A stretch of 64,000 bases of DNA, from positions 2,077,583-2,141,582 of the forward strand of contig NC_079387.1 of assembly GCF_021018895.1 (NCBI RefSeq), read 5' to 3'. Of the stretch, positions 48,558-60,734 are shown piece by piece (within the stretch, counting starts at the first letter, position 1; every line of letters begins with the position of its first letter). The notes under the pieces were generated by a model. That model saw only the letters and a program-made list of their open reading frames with translations. It was not told where the DNA came from and made no database searches. The DNA is from Seriola aureovittata. Lineage: Eukaryota; Chordata; Actinopteri; Carangiformes; Carangidae. Both the position numbers and the translations under genes were made by a program.

Positions 48558-49959
48558 TTTCTGTTTATCATTGTGGCTGTTTTGGTAATTTAAAGGAAAT
48601 GCTGCTCTGTTGATATCATTGTATTAACTGGGAAGTGACTCAAATGAGCCATGATGTCATTCTAACCTTCCTGTTAGCAATACAGTCTCGGAATCAACCG
48701 TCTGTCTCTCAGTGTGTTCGTCTGTCTGTCTTTCCGTCTGTTTCTTCTCTTCTCACATCTGATTTGTGAGGCAGAGCGTCCACATTTTCAATGACCAGAT
48801 CAGATCTGTGTGTTTTGACAGTAATGTAATTAGTAAGGTAATTATGATGCTGTCATAGTAACAGTGCAGGTGTGCACATGCTGGCTCAGGTCTTTTATTG
48901 TTTCTGTTTATATTAACATACTTGTTGCAACGGAGATGCATGAATTCATGACTGGAGTCATGAATATATGCTACATTTGTCTCAAAGCAGGTATATTCTT
49001 GTTTGAGCTTTAGTCACAATTATGATGTAGTATGTGTCAAGAGGTATTAGAGCTCACATTTCGGTCCACGTATGATTTAAATCTTGTCTGACAACATTTT
49101 GTGTGACCTTGCCCTTGGGTCCACAGAGAAAGGGACATTTTGGTGGGAATGATTCTCGTGGTTAACTTGCAATCATTTATGCCACTTAACAGCTCAAGAT
49201 GCCAAATGCCATCGTGTCTAATATTAAGTCCAATTATAGGTTTAAGATAAGCAGTTTGTCATGTGGGGATAAATGGAATTAAATTAGATTAAATCAGGGA
49301 GGTCGTAAAATGGCTGCAGCATTTCCCCCACAGCAGGAAGTTTAAACTTTCATCTGCTGACAGGATACCAAAGTCCAGCCCAGTTTTGCTCTAGTTTGAC
49401 AACATTTGACGCATTTCATACTCACGTTAGAAACCTTAAAGAATCTATAGGGATGAAGAATACATGGTCGTACTGCAAAGTATTTAACAAGAGTTAAATA
49501 GCAAATAGTTTAAAACTCAAAGATGCTCAATATTTATTGCTTGATGAATAAATGAAACAACTGATTATCAAAATTATTGCTTTATAAAAATTAGTTTCAG
49601 CACTGATTATATCTAATTTATATACAAAATGCATTTTAGCTCCCAGCATGGATGCACAACCTGTCTGAAACTCTCTAACCAACACAAGCTGAAGCTGATC
49701 AGTGTGCTTCCACCACTGAGCCAGCTGCACATGCTAACACACACATACACATACACACACACACAGAATGTGTATCACATACACATACCATGCACACAGA
49801 AAGAAAAACACTCCAGTAAGTTCCCCTCAGCTGTACACACACAAATCCATCAAACTGTGGCGTGCATCTCCGACTTGTTAAGGTACCATTTGTCAGCTGC
49901 TCCTGGAGTGGCTGTGTGACTCCGCCACTAATTGCCACTGGTGCTAAATTTAGTAGGGG

Positions 49960-50130
49960 AGATATGAGTCCTTTTGATCAGAAGCGCTGAATCTAAGAAA
50001 AAAAAAAAAAATTTGCTCAGCCTCGCAGGCAAGTTTACCCGCCTCTCCCTGCGCTCTCCCCCATCTTCCTGTCACTGGGGAATAGGTGAACTATTCCATA
50101 TGTCAGCCTTGTCAATCAGCGGCAGAAATA
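49960..50130. promoter_or_regulatory. Weak candidate regulatory block
   Basis: Contains CCTTTTGATCAGAAGCGC near 49970 and GTGAACTATTCCATATG near 50086, with an A14 run between. Texture only. Confidence 0.18.
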
Positions 50131-50194
50131 TGGGAAGTGCTCCCTCTCTCTCTCGCTTTTTCTCTTCCCCTCTTTCTTTTTTTCTGTCTCCCTC

Positions 50195-50199
50195 TCCCT

Positions 50200-50237
<38 letters not shown>
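50195..50237 (+). repeat. (CT)n microsatellite
   Basis: CT run from about 50207 to 50236, preceded by CCTCCCT units. Confidence 0.95.
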
Positions 50238-50238
<1 letters not shown>

Positions 50239-50334
50239 GCCAAAGATCCTGGGTAGATGTTGTTCGTCTCTCTGAGAATTCTGCCAGTGCTCCAGTGTGT
50301 GTTTATTTATTTCCATGTCATCATGGGTGGTTTG

Positions 50335-50480
50335 GAACCTCAAGACAAGTAGGGAATATTAATCAAAACAATCTCAGCTAGGAATTTTAATTGTAACGTT
50401 AATCAATCATTGTAAATGAGACGAGGGCTTGTCAACGCTCCAAGTAAACTTGTTAGATTTGGAAGGTGCTGCTTATATGG
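50335..50480. promoter_or_regulatory. Candidate regulatory block, SOX/TCF and homeodomain cores
   Basis: GAATATTAATCAAAACAATC near 50353, GGAATTTTAATTGTAACG near 50381 and GTTAATCAATCATTG near 50398 combine ATTAATC, ACAAT and TAATTG cores in about 60 bp. Repeat-free. Function inferred. Confidence 0.28.
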
Positions 50481-50489
50481 TATACTGTA

Positions 50490-53400
50490 AAGTATGCGTT
50501 GGGTTAGACTCAAAAGGATTCTTTTTTTTCGAAAAACATCAAATTGCATGCTTAAGTGGAAGCTCTCAAGTTGCTAATCAAACAGACAGGAAAGATGATT
50601 TTTGCGCGTCTTGAAGATTTCAGCCTGAACTATAAAACAGATCACTTTGAAGCTGTTTTTCTGATTGTAGTCACAAAAAAATACACAACCATGGACACTA
50701 AAAACACCACTTTGAGCTGCAGTTGCCGATGGGTTGGGTGCCGAATAAGTGCCAAGAGATTACCTCCATGCCTATGTGTCATCATGTCATCAACTGACTG
50801 TTTTTCTAGCTATCCAGCCACTGACGCAAAGTAAAGCAGTCTGTTTGCTGACTGATAGTGCAAGCGCTATTAAGACTTCCATCATAACTCACAAACTTTA
50901 GCCATTTGTTTAAGTTTTTGTCGGCAATCAAGGTTATGGCAGATCAACTTTATCTCCATTCTGTGCTGAGTCACCAATAAATATTCTAGTTTGATCCGTT
51001 TCAGTGACGTGATACCATCCAGAAGGCTCTTATTTTAATTAATACATTTTTCATAATCCGGGCCAATGGCTAAATAAAGGGCTTTGTGGGGAGATTGATC
51101 TCCTTGAAAAGAACATCCATAAAGGACACAAATCATACTAAAAGCACTGTCTAAACAAGATGCAGGAAGGCCAAGGTTGCACACGGAATATGCAGCTTTT
51201 ATAACGGTTCACTGCAGGGCTGCTTATTTTCTTATTAAACATTTGTACGAATTGGTACATATCTTTTAACCAACCCTCACACAGAAAGCAAACTAGTTAG
51301 TCTGGATAAAAGTTAAGACCCTTAAGTCAATCAGTTTTTTCATCCTTGAAGAGTCTGCAATCATAGATGCTATGTTTAAGCACCCCCTCATAGGTGTGAG
51401 ATTACCTGCTGGGTTCCAAGTGTCTGTTCTGAGCTAAAGTGTTTTCCTCTTTTTTTGTCTTTGTTGGCATGGAGCACGTAATGTACGGAGCATTAAAAAC
51501 ATCGGCATGGCACGTGACAATATGTTTGCAGCAAACATGTTAAAAATAATTACGGCATAGCACAACAAACAGAAGACATTTAGATGTTTGATAAGAAACT
51601 ACATCATCAAAAGAAACAGTACAAAAAAAATATGATTTCCACAGCAACATACAAACTGACTGTGCTCCAAGTATCACCATTAAGTGTAAAAACTAACATC
51701 CTGTTACTGACATACTTTTGAGGTGACCAGTGTCGTTACAGACAACTGCTAACTGTCAGCAGCTCCTGCCTCCTCTTGGTGATTCTTGTTAGCACCTTGT
51801 CTAATTCATTAGGACGAACGCAGGCCAAGAGTATCAGAGACACGTGTAGGGAGTCATCACTGCTTGTCAACAAGTATCACAAGCTCTGGAAAAATCATGT
51901 GTTCATAATTATCCTATCTTACAGGCTTTTGAGTTTTTTTTTTTTAATGAAATAACAAGAAATAGGAAGGAAGTGGCTGAATTTGATCTACTGATATGGT
52001 ACATTACGAAATATTGTGATTTTCAGTGTATTGCAGAGCTTTTTTTGTGCATTCTTACAAGCTTGTTTTGTTTTGTTTTCTGATTTTGCCCACTTTCTTT
52101 CAACCTGTTTTTATGTGACAGATGTCGTGTTTAACTTGATGTGGAAATGGCGATCACAGTACCAGGACGTACTGACACAGAAAACCTGACAATCTACGCG
52201 TTACAAAGCGATGTGACATTATTCATGCATCGCCTGTCCTGATATCTACAGAAATAAGAGAAATGCACAATCAACTAAATGAATCTGGAAATGCATATTG
52301 GCATATCACCAACAGCTGTGTTTAGTGTTTTCTTTTCTAAGCCCGCCACCTCTCAGACACACCCACAAACACAACACACACCCACAAACAGAGCGAGAGA
52401 GAGGGAAGACGAGAGGGTGCGGGAAGAGACACTGAGAGCAATGATATCACAAATCACAGGGACAATCAAGACTGTGTCATCTCCGAACCGGCGCACGGAC
52501 TTCACAATGAACAGGCTGTTAGCGACAACAAGAAGGGATGATGGAAATCATTTCCTGAAGGATCTCCTGTTGTACGCCATTAGATAATCCAGCCACACGC
52601 TCATATAAACATCTATCCTGTCTGTGACTTCATGGCAAAATGCTGCATGTTCATGACGTTGATGCCTGTCACATATGGTAACTAGTGTGCTGAGTAGCTT
52701 AAAGAAGCGTTCATATTTCGTATGGTAATGCGAAACGAGACATGACCACTGAAAACAAGGTATCAAACACTCATTAATTGGTTTAGCATGAAAGTCCTAG
52801 CTAAGGATTATCCTCCAATATATGTGACAAAATGTTTGCATAAAGTAACAGAGGCTTCACACTGCTAAAACCGAATGTCCAGCTTAATGAAGCCAAGAAT
52901 ATGACCGTGACTTCAAATAAAAGATTCAGCTTTGAACTTATGTGTCTTTACATCTCCCTCTTTGAGACAGACAAAGAGAAAACAGGGCATCTGTGTGTGA
53001 AAGGATCTCTGCATTAACCTTGCTGCTGGCTACGACCCCCCCGCGCGCTCAAAACACACACACAAACACATACACATTCACTTAGGCATCAGTTCATCTC
53101 ATGCACCAGGCCGCCACTGCTGCCCTCTTCCTCTCCCTCGCTGTGTGCATGTAAAAGCTGCACTTAACCTCATCCCTGCCACCGCCGCCTCCCACCCCGG
53201 GACCCACTGACAGCTCACAGGCAGTCTGCCTTCAAAGGTGCAGCGCTTCAAACGGACACACACTCAGCCACAAACACACAAGTTACAGTACTTCTTCTTT
53301 TTAACCTTTATTTATCCAGAGAAAGTCAAAGTGAACTTTTCCCAGCAAAGCCCTGCCTTGAGTCCAAACGCAATCTCCTCTACTTACAGTTGGTCATGCC

Positions 53401-53500
53401 TTGTTCAGAGACATCTCAACAGTTTGGAACCAACAACCTTCCAGTCACATCTCCAGTCTCATCTCTCTCTCTCTCTCTGTATGTCTATCTCTCTCAACAA
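50490..53500. other. AT-rich unique non-coding sequence
   Basis: 51040-51110 has TTTAATTAATAC and GGCCAATGGCTAAATAAAGG. 51480-51530 has two GGCATGG words and GGCACGTGAC with an exact CACGTG E-box. 53100-53220 is C-rich. No exon, RNA gene or repeat family recognised. Confidence 0.38.
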
Positions 53501-53509
53501 CATTGTTTT

Positions 53510-53870
53510 TAGCCACAACTTCTCTGCAAAAAGCACCAACTGCCAGATAAAGCTAGCTACTAGCTGACTAGCATGCTAACAGCTAAAAGCCAGTTATTTC
53601 GCACAGTTGACAGAGGCCAAAACTAGGCGAAAAAAAAATAAAAATAGCTATAAGGAGAGTGAATACAGCACTTACATTCAGCAGGTGGACAAGAAACAAC
53701 TTCAAATAAATGCTAATGTTGCACTGTGTCTGTTAGATATGTAAACAGGAAACTGTCAGCTGGTTATTTGTAAACTGATAGCTATATCAAACAAGGTGAT
53801 ATGTCAGTGTTGTTTCTGCAGCTTGTTGCACTGCCAACAAGTGGCCAATAAAAATATTTGCATTGAGTAC
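53510..53870 (-). mobile_element. Teleost interspersed repeat, copy C
   Basis: Reverse-orientation copy with AGCACCAACTGCCAGATAAAG (starting about 53532), GAGTGAATACAGCACTTAC, TTCAGCAGGTGGACAAG, AATGCTAATGTTGCACTGTG, GGTGATATGTCAGTG and AAGTGGCCAATAAAAAT in the family order. It is the copy with the most landmarks, but it carries many substitutions, so it is old. An octamer ATTTGCAT at 53856-53863 lies at its edge. Confidence 0.75.
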
Positions 53871-55230
53871 TGACTAAAATAAAATATGTAAAAAAAAAAA
53901 AATTTGAGTAACAACATTCCAAATAATGTAATGTAAATAAATATTGTATGTAATAATATAATATATATTGTAAAAAGCCTATGTAAGAGAAACATGACAC
54001 AACACTCAATGCCCCCTGATTAACCTGGCATCCTAACTGAACAAGCTGTGGGTTGAAACAGCACAAAAACACTACATTTAGGGACATATGACAATGATAT
54101 TTTCAGGACTCACACCTCTCCACAGTCACTCAGTTTGTTACTGTATATCACTGCAGTCAGGGTGATGTAACACTTTGAGGGACCCAGAAATCCTTCACTG
54201 ATGAAACCCTCTGAGAAGCCTAGAAATCCTCTGTTGACTTCTATCGCGCCTGTGGATCTACCTGGCTGTCTGTTCTCATCAGCAGCAGCCCCGGCAGACT
54301 CGACTGCAGGGAGGGTTCACTGCTAACACATGTCGGCCTAACTCTCCCCGTCACCATGAAATAACTGACACCAGGCCGGGCCGAGGCCAGCTGCAAAGAG
54401 GCCGTATGAAAAAAGGTTGCAGAGGCAGGGGAGAGGAAAAATACCTCCCTGATGTGTCAGAGAAAATGTTTAACTGTGAGTGAAGGAAACATTGTTTGCC
54501 AGGGGTGTGTGTGTGTCTGTGTGTGTGTTATCTATGCATCTCACACTCAGGACTACCGGTGGAAGCCTCTATGGGCTCACATGGCAGGGGGATGTGGGTA
54601 TGTTACTGCCACCCGGGGGCCCTGCAACCCCAGACTGGAACCGTACAGGGAACAAGTGTACAGAGGGCCCCATCCTCATCAACACAACATGCTTGTGCCA
54701 GACAGAACAAATTACACCGCCTGCAATCCCCACCCGCCACCACCTCCCACCCAAAAAACAAGCTCACATTACCTCTCAACCAGACTGTAGCGTCTGCATA
54801 CACTCGCAATGGTACTTCTGTTGTGAGCGACGTATAGGAGGAAGCGAGGGCCTGATTACTCATTTGGTCCTATTTGTTTTCATCTGCCTGCCATACTTTA
54901 TCATACAATCCAAGTCCCCGACTCTCGCCACCTCTTACCCGTAAGAACCCATTTAAGAGAATCAGACCGATTCATCTGCTGTACACTGATGGATGGATGC
55001 CCGCCGTTTATATTCCGCCTCTGGTTTCAGAGGAGGAAACTCCCATGGCCAAAACAGAGTGGGCTTTGAGTGCCAGTGCAAACTGTTGTGGCTCTGGACA
55101 AGGTTTTCAGAGTTTACTGGGAAGAAAAAAAGTTCACCAGCAGCTGTAATTTTAAAAGCGTCAAAAAGTCAAATGTCCGCAGGTATTCTTGTAATTTGGT
55201 ATGTTTGTTTGACTTAGCATGTAATTTGTA
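53871..55230. other. Unique non-coding sequence
   Basis: AT-rich to 54100, then GC-balanced 54230-54800. A 154-codon frame at 54480-54944 starts at GTG, includes Cys/Val residues from a TG patch and has no domain, so no gene is called. Confidence 0.4.
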
Positions 55231-55239
55231 TTGGGATAT

Positions 55240-55775
55240 TTCAAACTGTGACCCGATCATGGTGGTGGATGAAAAGTCAGGTGATCACCAAACTCAGGCT
55301 TCATAGGAATCATGACCTGTCTGAACCAAATATTGCGCCAGTCCGTCAAGAAGACAGATATTTCACTGGATAAAAGGAAACCAAAAACGTAAACCTCATG
55401 GTGGTGCTAGAGGAAAAATCAGCGGATCACCAAAGTCAGGGAACCATGAATCCACAAAATATTGTGCAGTTCCACCTTGTAGTTGTAGAGGTACTTCGTC
55501 TTTTTTATTGGGGCTACATGAAAAAGTCAGATTCATCCTCAAGGGAAAATAAATATCTGTGCAAAATGCTACAGTAATCCATCCAATGGTTATTAATACA
55601 TGTCACTAAAAAGCCAGAATGTCAACGTTATAGTGGCACTAATGAATTAGGGGATTCATCCTTTTGCATGTACAAAATTCTACAGCAATACCTCCATCAT
55701 ATATTTGATATTTCACTTCGTCCCAAAGTGGTGGATTGACAACCAACTACCCGACCAACTAACTGAAATGGCCGT
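55240..55775 (+). mobile_element. Degenerate tandem copies of a teleost interspersed repeat
   Basis: About four diverged units of roughly 120-140 bp follow one another. Each contains some of CATGGTGGTGCTAGAGGAAA, AGTCAGGGGATCACCAAAG, GATTCATCC, ATGTCTGTACAAAATTCTAC-like, CAATCCATCCAAT and GATATTTCA..CCAAAGTGGTGGA. Landmarks fall near 55257, 55398, 55523 and 55636, and the last ends in GACCAACTAACTG. I know this unit from percomorph genomes, where it often ends in a 'gaccgaccgacc' run. The family name is uncertain. Confidence 0.75.
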
Positions 55776-55779
55776 CTGG

Positions 55780-57440
55780 AATTTATGTCACACCTGCAAC
55801 ACAAACAAAATTACAGTATTATTTATCCTTAATTGGAAAACTGAGCCATAAAGTAGGACAATCTAGGTCTGTTTTTGTTGTTGACATGTTTTTCTGTTGC
55901 TTCAATCAGATGTTGATATCAGTTAAAAATATGTGTATTGAAAGGAAAATGTTTTGTCTTTTTAAAGATGAATTGAATAAATAGTTTTTAAATGGATAAT
56001 CAACAGAAAAGATTTTTTTTTTTTTCTTTTTTTTTTAAAGCAGAAAACAAAGTAAGAATTTCAAAGTGCTGCTTCGGTTGCATTTTGAAGTATCAGGCGC
56101 CAGTTCATTTGCAGTTAATTACATTTCCACCCAATGAATCTGATACAGTAACTGTTTTCTGCCATCCACTCCTCTTACATCTTCAGCTTTTTGATGGTCT
56201 GATGGTGTTAAAAATATATCCTCCTCTAACAAAATAACACCTTTTTTTTTAAATCTTTGGTCCAAAAAGAAGCTGCAGCAGCAGCGCTGAAATAACGTAC
56301 ATCCGTATGGCAGATTGTCCTCGTGCCAGGTGCGAAATAATGTTCATTAAAAGTGACAAATGCCTTAAGTCACTGAAAGCAACATGTGTTAGGATAACAT
56401 GTGGGATGTGGATGGTGAAAGAGAGACTTGTGAAAATGCAAAAGCTTTGTTTTGAATCCCAGAGTCGAATGAGAGAGAGAGAGAGATATCACACCGATTC
56501 TTCTACTCATCTGTGTCCATATACACACGCATACAAAATGCAAGATACAAAAGTGAAGCTTCACTTCCCCTCTCCCCCAAAATCTCTAATCTTTAATAAT
56601 CTAATTTTGTATTAATATAGTTCATTTATAATGGGAGTAATGTGTTCACCAGTGTAGTTCTCCAGCACATAGAAACTGTGCAAGCTGCACAGAGACTGGG
56701 AGGAAGCAGGTTAACAACTGTTTTGTCTGTTTCATCTTTCAGAGGTATTTGGTGCTGAGCCTTGGTTTGAAGACGCAGCAGTTTGTTTTTTTTTCATATT
56801 TAGAAGATAATACTTATTCTCAGACACCTCAAACAAAACGACACAGTGACACTCTGTTAATGAGATTTGTTAAATTTCCATCTACAGTTCGAGTAATAAA
56901 ATTAAGCTGATACTGATGGAAATTTAGTGAACAAGGGGCATTTTCCAGTCAGTGTCGGGGGACAAGTCCTTTTCCTTTGTAGCCTAAGAACACGTGTTTG
57001 TAAGAAAAAAACCCCCCCCATGACAAAACAAACTATAGAACTACATAAAAAGCAGAGATAATCATCCCAGCAAATGAGACTTCAGTATCTCTGTAGTGAT
57101 GCAACTGATGAGATGATGGTTTCTTAATATCATGATCAGTGAAATGGAGAGGAGGAGAAAAAAAAAAAAGACTTAATCACTGAAAAGGGCTTGAGGTTGT
57201 TTCAGGTTGTTAGACATAAACCAGACTGTATAGGCTGGCAGGTAAAATTAAGGATTTGATACATTGCGGTATTAATCGAATAAATTTGAATATGAGTCCA
57301 GTGCATTTTCAAAGTGTGCTCTCGGTCCAATTTGTATTACACGTGAGTAACATATTCATTCATATTTTAATTACATATCATTACTAAGTCATTCTGATAC
57401 CAATGGATTACCCACTGCAGAGTGTAACTAATTGCTAGAC
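55780..57440. other. AT-rich unique non-coding sequence
   Basis: T-rich runs near 56010-56036. No exon, RNA gene or repeat family recognised. Confidence 0.4.
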
Positions 57441-57900
57441 ACACTTGGTACAAGTTAATCAAGAGTTTCCCTCTAAGGAATCGCTGTACTGTAATCTAAT
57501 ATACAGGAATGTTCTATTCTGGAGTTGGCTACTTCCTCCTGCCTCCTCTCCGCTACATGCAATATTCATGACACTGAGTTCTTCCCTAAAACCCTCTCCT
57601 CTCCTCACCAGGTGGGAAAGCAAGCATGCATCTCCTGACAAAACCCCAGCCACTCTCCGTGCTTTTTATAGACTCTCCCTCTCACTCTCTCTGAACGGTT
57701 AAGCTGTCCCTGGGTTCCTCTTAGCTATTGTAATCCATGCACAATACCCACACATTTAATGGGAGAGACGCCTGCAATAAAGCAGAGGGTGCATTTCGCA
57801 GGGAGCAATTTAGCCTTCAAACAATATGCCAAGGTTTGCTTCCTTGGGACAATACTCCTGTTGGGTTTTTTTTTTTTCCCTTGTTACAATGCAGAGTACA
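57440..57900. promoter_or_regulatory. Candidate conserved non-coding element
   Basis: Repeat-poor block with GCAATATTCATGACACTG near 57559, GTAATCCATGCACAATACCC near 57730 (TAATCC, OTX/PITX-type), ACATTTAATGGGAGAGACG near 57752, CTGCAATAAAGCAGAG near 57770 and TTCAAACAATATGCC near 57816 (ACAAT). No exon supported. Confidence 0.35.
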
Positions 57901-57939
57901 AGATATAGTGATTACAGTTTGGACTTGATGACGGTAAAA

Positions 57940-58170
57940 TGAAAAAGAGTGGCGGGCTCGGATCGCTTGCTGCCATCCTGAGAAACTTTGCACTGGGTCT
58001 TTGTGGAGGTATGGATATGTGCGTCGAGTGGAATGAATGCTCTGGCTTGCAGGGCAGCGACAACCTAGCAGGGCATCCATTTAGCAAGCACAGTGTCCGG
58101 CCGCTATCTCTTATCCCAGCCAGCTTTCAGGCTAAATGCAAAACCCACCTGGACTAAAGGAGAGGCCCTC
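57940..58170. promoter_or_regulatory. Candidate regulatory block
   Basis: GC-balanced, repeat-free sequence between a T run and a poly-C run, including GTGGAATGAATGCTCTGG near 58028. No clear TF cluster and no exon. Texture only. Confidence 0.22.
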
Positions 58171-58186
58171 ACCACTGCATCCTTTG

Positions 58187-58198
58187 CCCCCCCCCCCC
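58187..58198 (+). repeat. Poly-C (C12) run
   Basis: Twelve consecutive Cs. Confidence 0.92.
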
Positions 58199-58306
58199 AT
58201 GAGGATACACAATACCTTCCTCGCACTAACCTGTGGGGACAATGGACAATAAAAAGCAATCATTCTCACTTCACCCCCACAATTACCGTACAACTTAGCT
58301 CCTCTG

Positions 58307-58320
58307 CCCCCCCCCCCCCC
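58307..58320 (+). repeat. Poly-C (C14) run
   Basis: Fourteen consecutive Cs. Confidence 0.92.
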
Positions 58321-58619
58321 ACTCCTGGTGGAAAGTGAGAGTAGAAGAGCGATAAAAAAAAAGAAAGAAAAAGAGCGACTTCTTTCTTTTGATGCGAACA
58401 TGGCTTCGATTTCTCTGCTGTTTCTGCTCTTCCCTCCATTTCCCTCGGTGATAAGATACACAAGACTGAGCGCGCTAGCACAGTGCATGCTGGGATAATG
58501 TGGAAGCATGCTGCTAAGCACTTCCTGTCCACAGCGAGTGCAGGGGTTATAGTTGCAGCGTTTTCTTCACTCCTTTCAGATAAACTTCAGGAAAAAAAAA
58601 AAGCAAATCAGGATTAAAA

Positions 58620-58930
58620 GTGGTTAGAACTGGAAAATGCATCTCAATTTGCTCACTAGCATTCAAAACATCCGTGCAGCATCCTGTATCCCAAGATCCT
58701 GGCATGGCTGGTTGTCCCTCATTAAGATCGGGTATCTCAGCCTGTCATTAATAATGACAAGGCCCACCACTAAATACATGTCCACTGTTAATTATCAGAG
58801 GCCATGTCTGTTAAATATCAGATTCCTCCCTCTAAATAGTGGGCAGTTCTCCCTTGCAGTCTCATCTGTCACTGTAAATGTCATCACTTTATTCTCTTGT
58901 TGGCGACCGTGACAGGTCCCACTTTGAGCC
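58620..58930. promoter_or_regulatory. Candidate conserved non-coding element
   Basis: Repeat-free block with CCTCATTAAGATCGGG near 58717, CTGTCATTAATAATGACAAGG near 58742 (TCATTAATAATGA is nearly palindromic), CTGTTAATTATCAGAGG near 58783 and CACTGTAAATGTCATC near 58869. Density of ATTA cores is high and no exon is present. Confidence 0.4.
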
Positions 58931-59029
58931 CTGCTTTATCTCCTTTGCCTTCCATTCTCCCTGCTACAAAGATTCCCCTTTCTCTCTCTCTCTCTCTCTT
59001 TTTTTTCTCCACCACTCACTGCTGTATCC

Positions 59030-59430
59030 GCTTTCCACACGTGGCAAATGATTGCCCGGGTAAAGGTATTTTCTGTTTCAATCTTACATTTTCCCAAGGG
59101 AGAACAAAAAAGGGGGACAAGCTTTCTGCAGCTGGTTTCACTGAGAAAATTGTTCAGAATTGCCTCATTCCAGGGCAGATTAGCGAATGCATACAATCCC
59201 GGGCTAAGTGCTATTGTGCACCACAATTTGGCCATTATACTTTGTCTTTTCCATTTAGAGAACCCCTTCCCAATTAAAGTAATACAGCCCTTCCAATACC
59301 TGCTCCCAATTAAATCTGGGCGGTATTACCTGCCTTGATAGAGCTGGCCATGGCTCCTCAGCACTCACTTGCATTCATTAGGCCTATTCAACGTGACGGA
59401 GCTGATGACAACGATTCAAGTTGCTCTCCC
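59030..59430. promoter_or_regulatory. Candidate conserved non-coding element, strongest block in the window
   Basis: Four hundred bp without simple repeats. It has two identical CCCAATTAAA words (59269-59278 and 59305-59314, 36 bp apart), each followed by GTAATAC or its reverse complement GTATTAC (59279-59285, 59323-59329). It also has CACGTG near 59040, AAAATTGTTCAG, GCACCACAATTTGGCC and GCATTCATTAGGCC. The AT/GC balance and ordered cores match vertebrate developmental enhancers. No exon was found. Confidence 0.45.
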
Positions 59431-59439
59431 TCTATCCCT

Positions 59440-59740
59440 CCCCCTTGCCACTCTCTTCTCTCTTGTTCTCCCCCCCTCTTTCGGATGGGCTCTCACTTTC
59501 TTTCTCTCTTTTTTTTTCTTTTTTTGTCCCTGCCTTTCTCTCTGTCACTCCTCTCAAGACTAGAAATGCCTGCCGCTCACTCCTAGGACTCAGAATTGGC
59601 TGGGGAATAGAGGGGAGGGAGGGTCAGTCTGTGACACTTTTTTTTTTTCCTCTCCCCCCTTTTTCTCTTTCTTCGACATTTTCTCGCCTGCCCCTGGTTT
59701 TGTTTCCCAGGTAGCTAGGATTTTTTTTTTTTTTTTTTTC
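59440..59740 (+). repeat. Pyrimidine-rich low-complexity tract ending in T19
   Basis: CT/T-rich sequence with runs of T at 59509-59525, about 59638-59648 and 59721-59739. Overlapping Ser/Phe/Leu-rich frames are spurious. Confidence 0.85.
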
Positions 59741-60360
59741 CAGCTCATTGTGCCTTTTTCAAATCCTTCGTCCATGCTGCTTGGTTGGCACCATTTTAAA
59801 GCCCCAGTGTCACAAAGAAAGAGCTTGTCCAGGCCACTGACTCGATTGACAATTTCAGAGTGTTAAAAAAATCCACAAAAGCCGGAGCTTGGGGTGCTGC
59901 TGAAGTGTGTGTGTGGGGGGGGGGGGGGGAGAAGCCGTCAATATGACATGTCTGCTGTCCAAACCCATAACCACCAGGTGTTTGTAGCCTTTCAGGAAAG
60001 ATCCGTCATATCCCACTGTTCCAATTGAACTCACGGCTCAAGCAATAAAGAACCTTTTTTTTTTTTTACTATTCACAGTGTCACATTTCATAAAGCTGCA
60101 GTTATAATGAACCAAGCCAACAGAGGAAATATGCTGACAGTAGTTGTACTTAAAGCTGGGGCAGAGCCCACTTTAAATGTGCATGTATCCTGTATTTAAC
60201 ATGCTAAATAGTCCTGAGAAAATGACTAGAGTTCCCCAGAAGGGTACAGTGTGAAAATAGCAAAAAAAAAACATGGATATAATCTCTGTTTATGAATATC
60301 AGCATAAAAGTAAGTAAAGATATGCAGATACCCGCTGTTTGGAGTACACATTAGGCATTC
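59740..60360. other. Unique non-coding sequence with G15
   Basis: G15 at 59915-59929, a T run near 60056, otherwise AT-rich unique sequence with no exon or repeat recognised. Confidence 0.4.
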
Positions 60361-60364
60361 CTCT

Positions 60365-60422
60365 ATGTTCAGCAGGTGAGCGCACTGAGCTGTCGTCCCA
60401 GTGGTGAAGACTGGGGTTAGAT
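60365..60422 (+). mobile_element. tRNA-like segment, possible SINE head relic
   Basis: GTTCAGCAGGTGAGCGCAC resembles a D-arm with a Pol III A box, and about 30 bp later GACTGGGGTTAGATCA resembles a T-arm with a B box (GGTTCGAATC). Spacing is tRNA-like, but acceptor pairing is not convincing and no tRNA identity can be assigned. Confidence 0.3.
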
Positions 60423-60674
60423 CAACGAATAATAAAAGGATAAGGCTTGTGATATTCTGTCATTTTCTGATTATCAAAGTCCAAAGCCAACAATGTGTGA
60501 GTCCATCTCTCAAGGCACCAAGCTCATTGGTTCCTATTCAACATGTAAATCCTTCAAAATGGGTAACATATAAACTTTATTTGAGGCTAAATAAAATACT
60601 GAAACACCTGAGCACTGTAGGTTTTAGCAACTGCATCACTTCTTACATTTATTCCTGTTGTCTTTTATTTTTTT

Positions 60675-60688
60675 GGGGGGGGGGGGGG
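60675..60688 (+). repeat. Poly-G (G14) run
   Basis: Fourteen Gs after a T-rich stretch. Confidence 0.92.
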
Positions 60689-60734
60689 TTCCTATTCAGG
60701 GATCTGAGGACAGAGGGTGTCGTAATGATATACA

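Larger units (their letters stand above)
47500..49980. other. Unique non-coding sequence with CA/GT arrays
   Basis: Includes a CA run at about 47994-48020, the TG array at 48265-48310, a GTCT patch at 48718-48745 and CA words at 49735-49765. No exon, RNA gene or named repeat. Confidence 0.4.

Noticed and set aside
54480..54944. 154-codon frame on the plus strand
   Set aside because: It begins at GTG, includes TG-repeat residues, and has no conserved domain. Three overlapping frames of similar length show it is a stop-poor GC-balanced patch.
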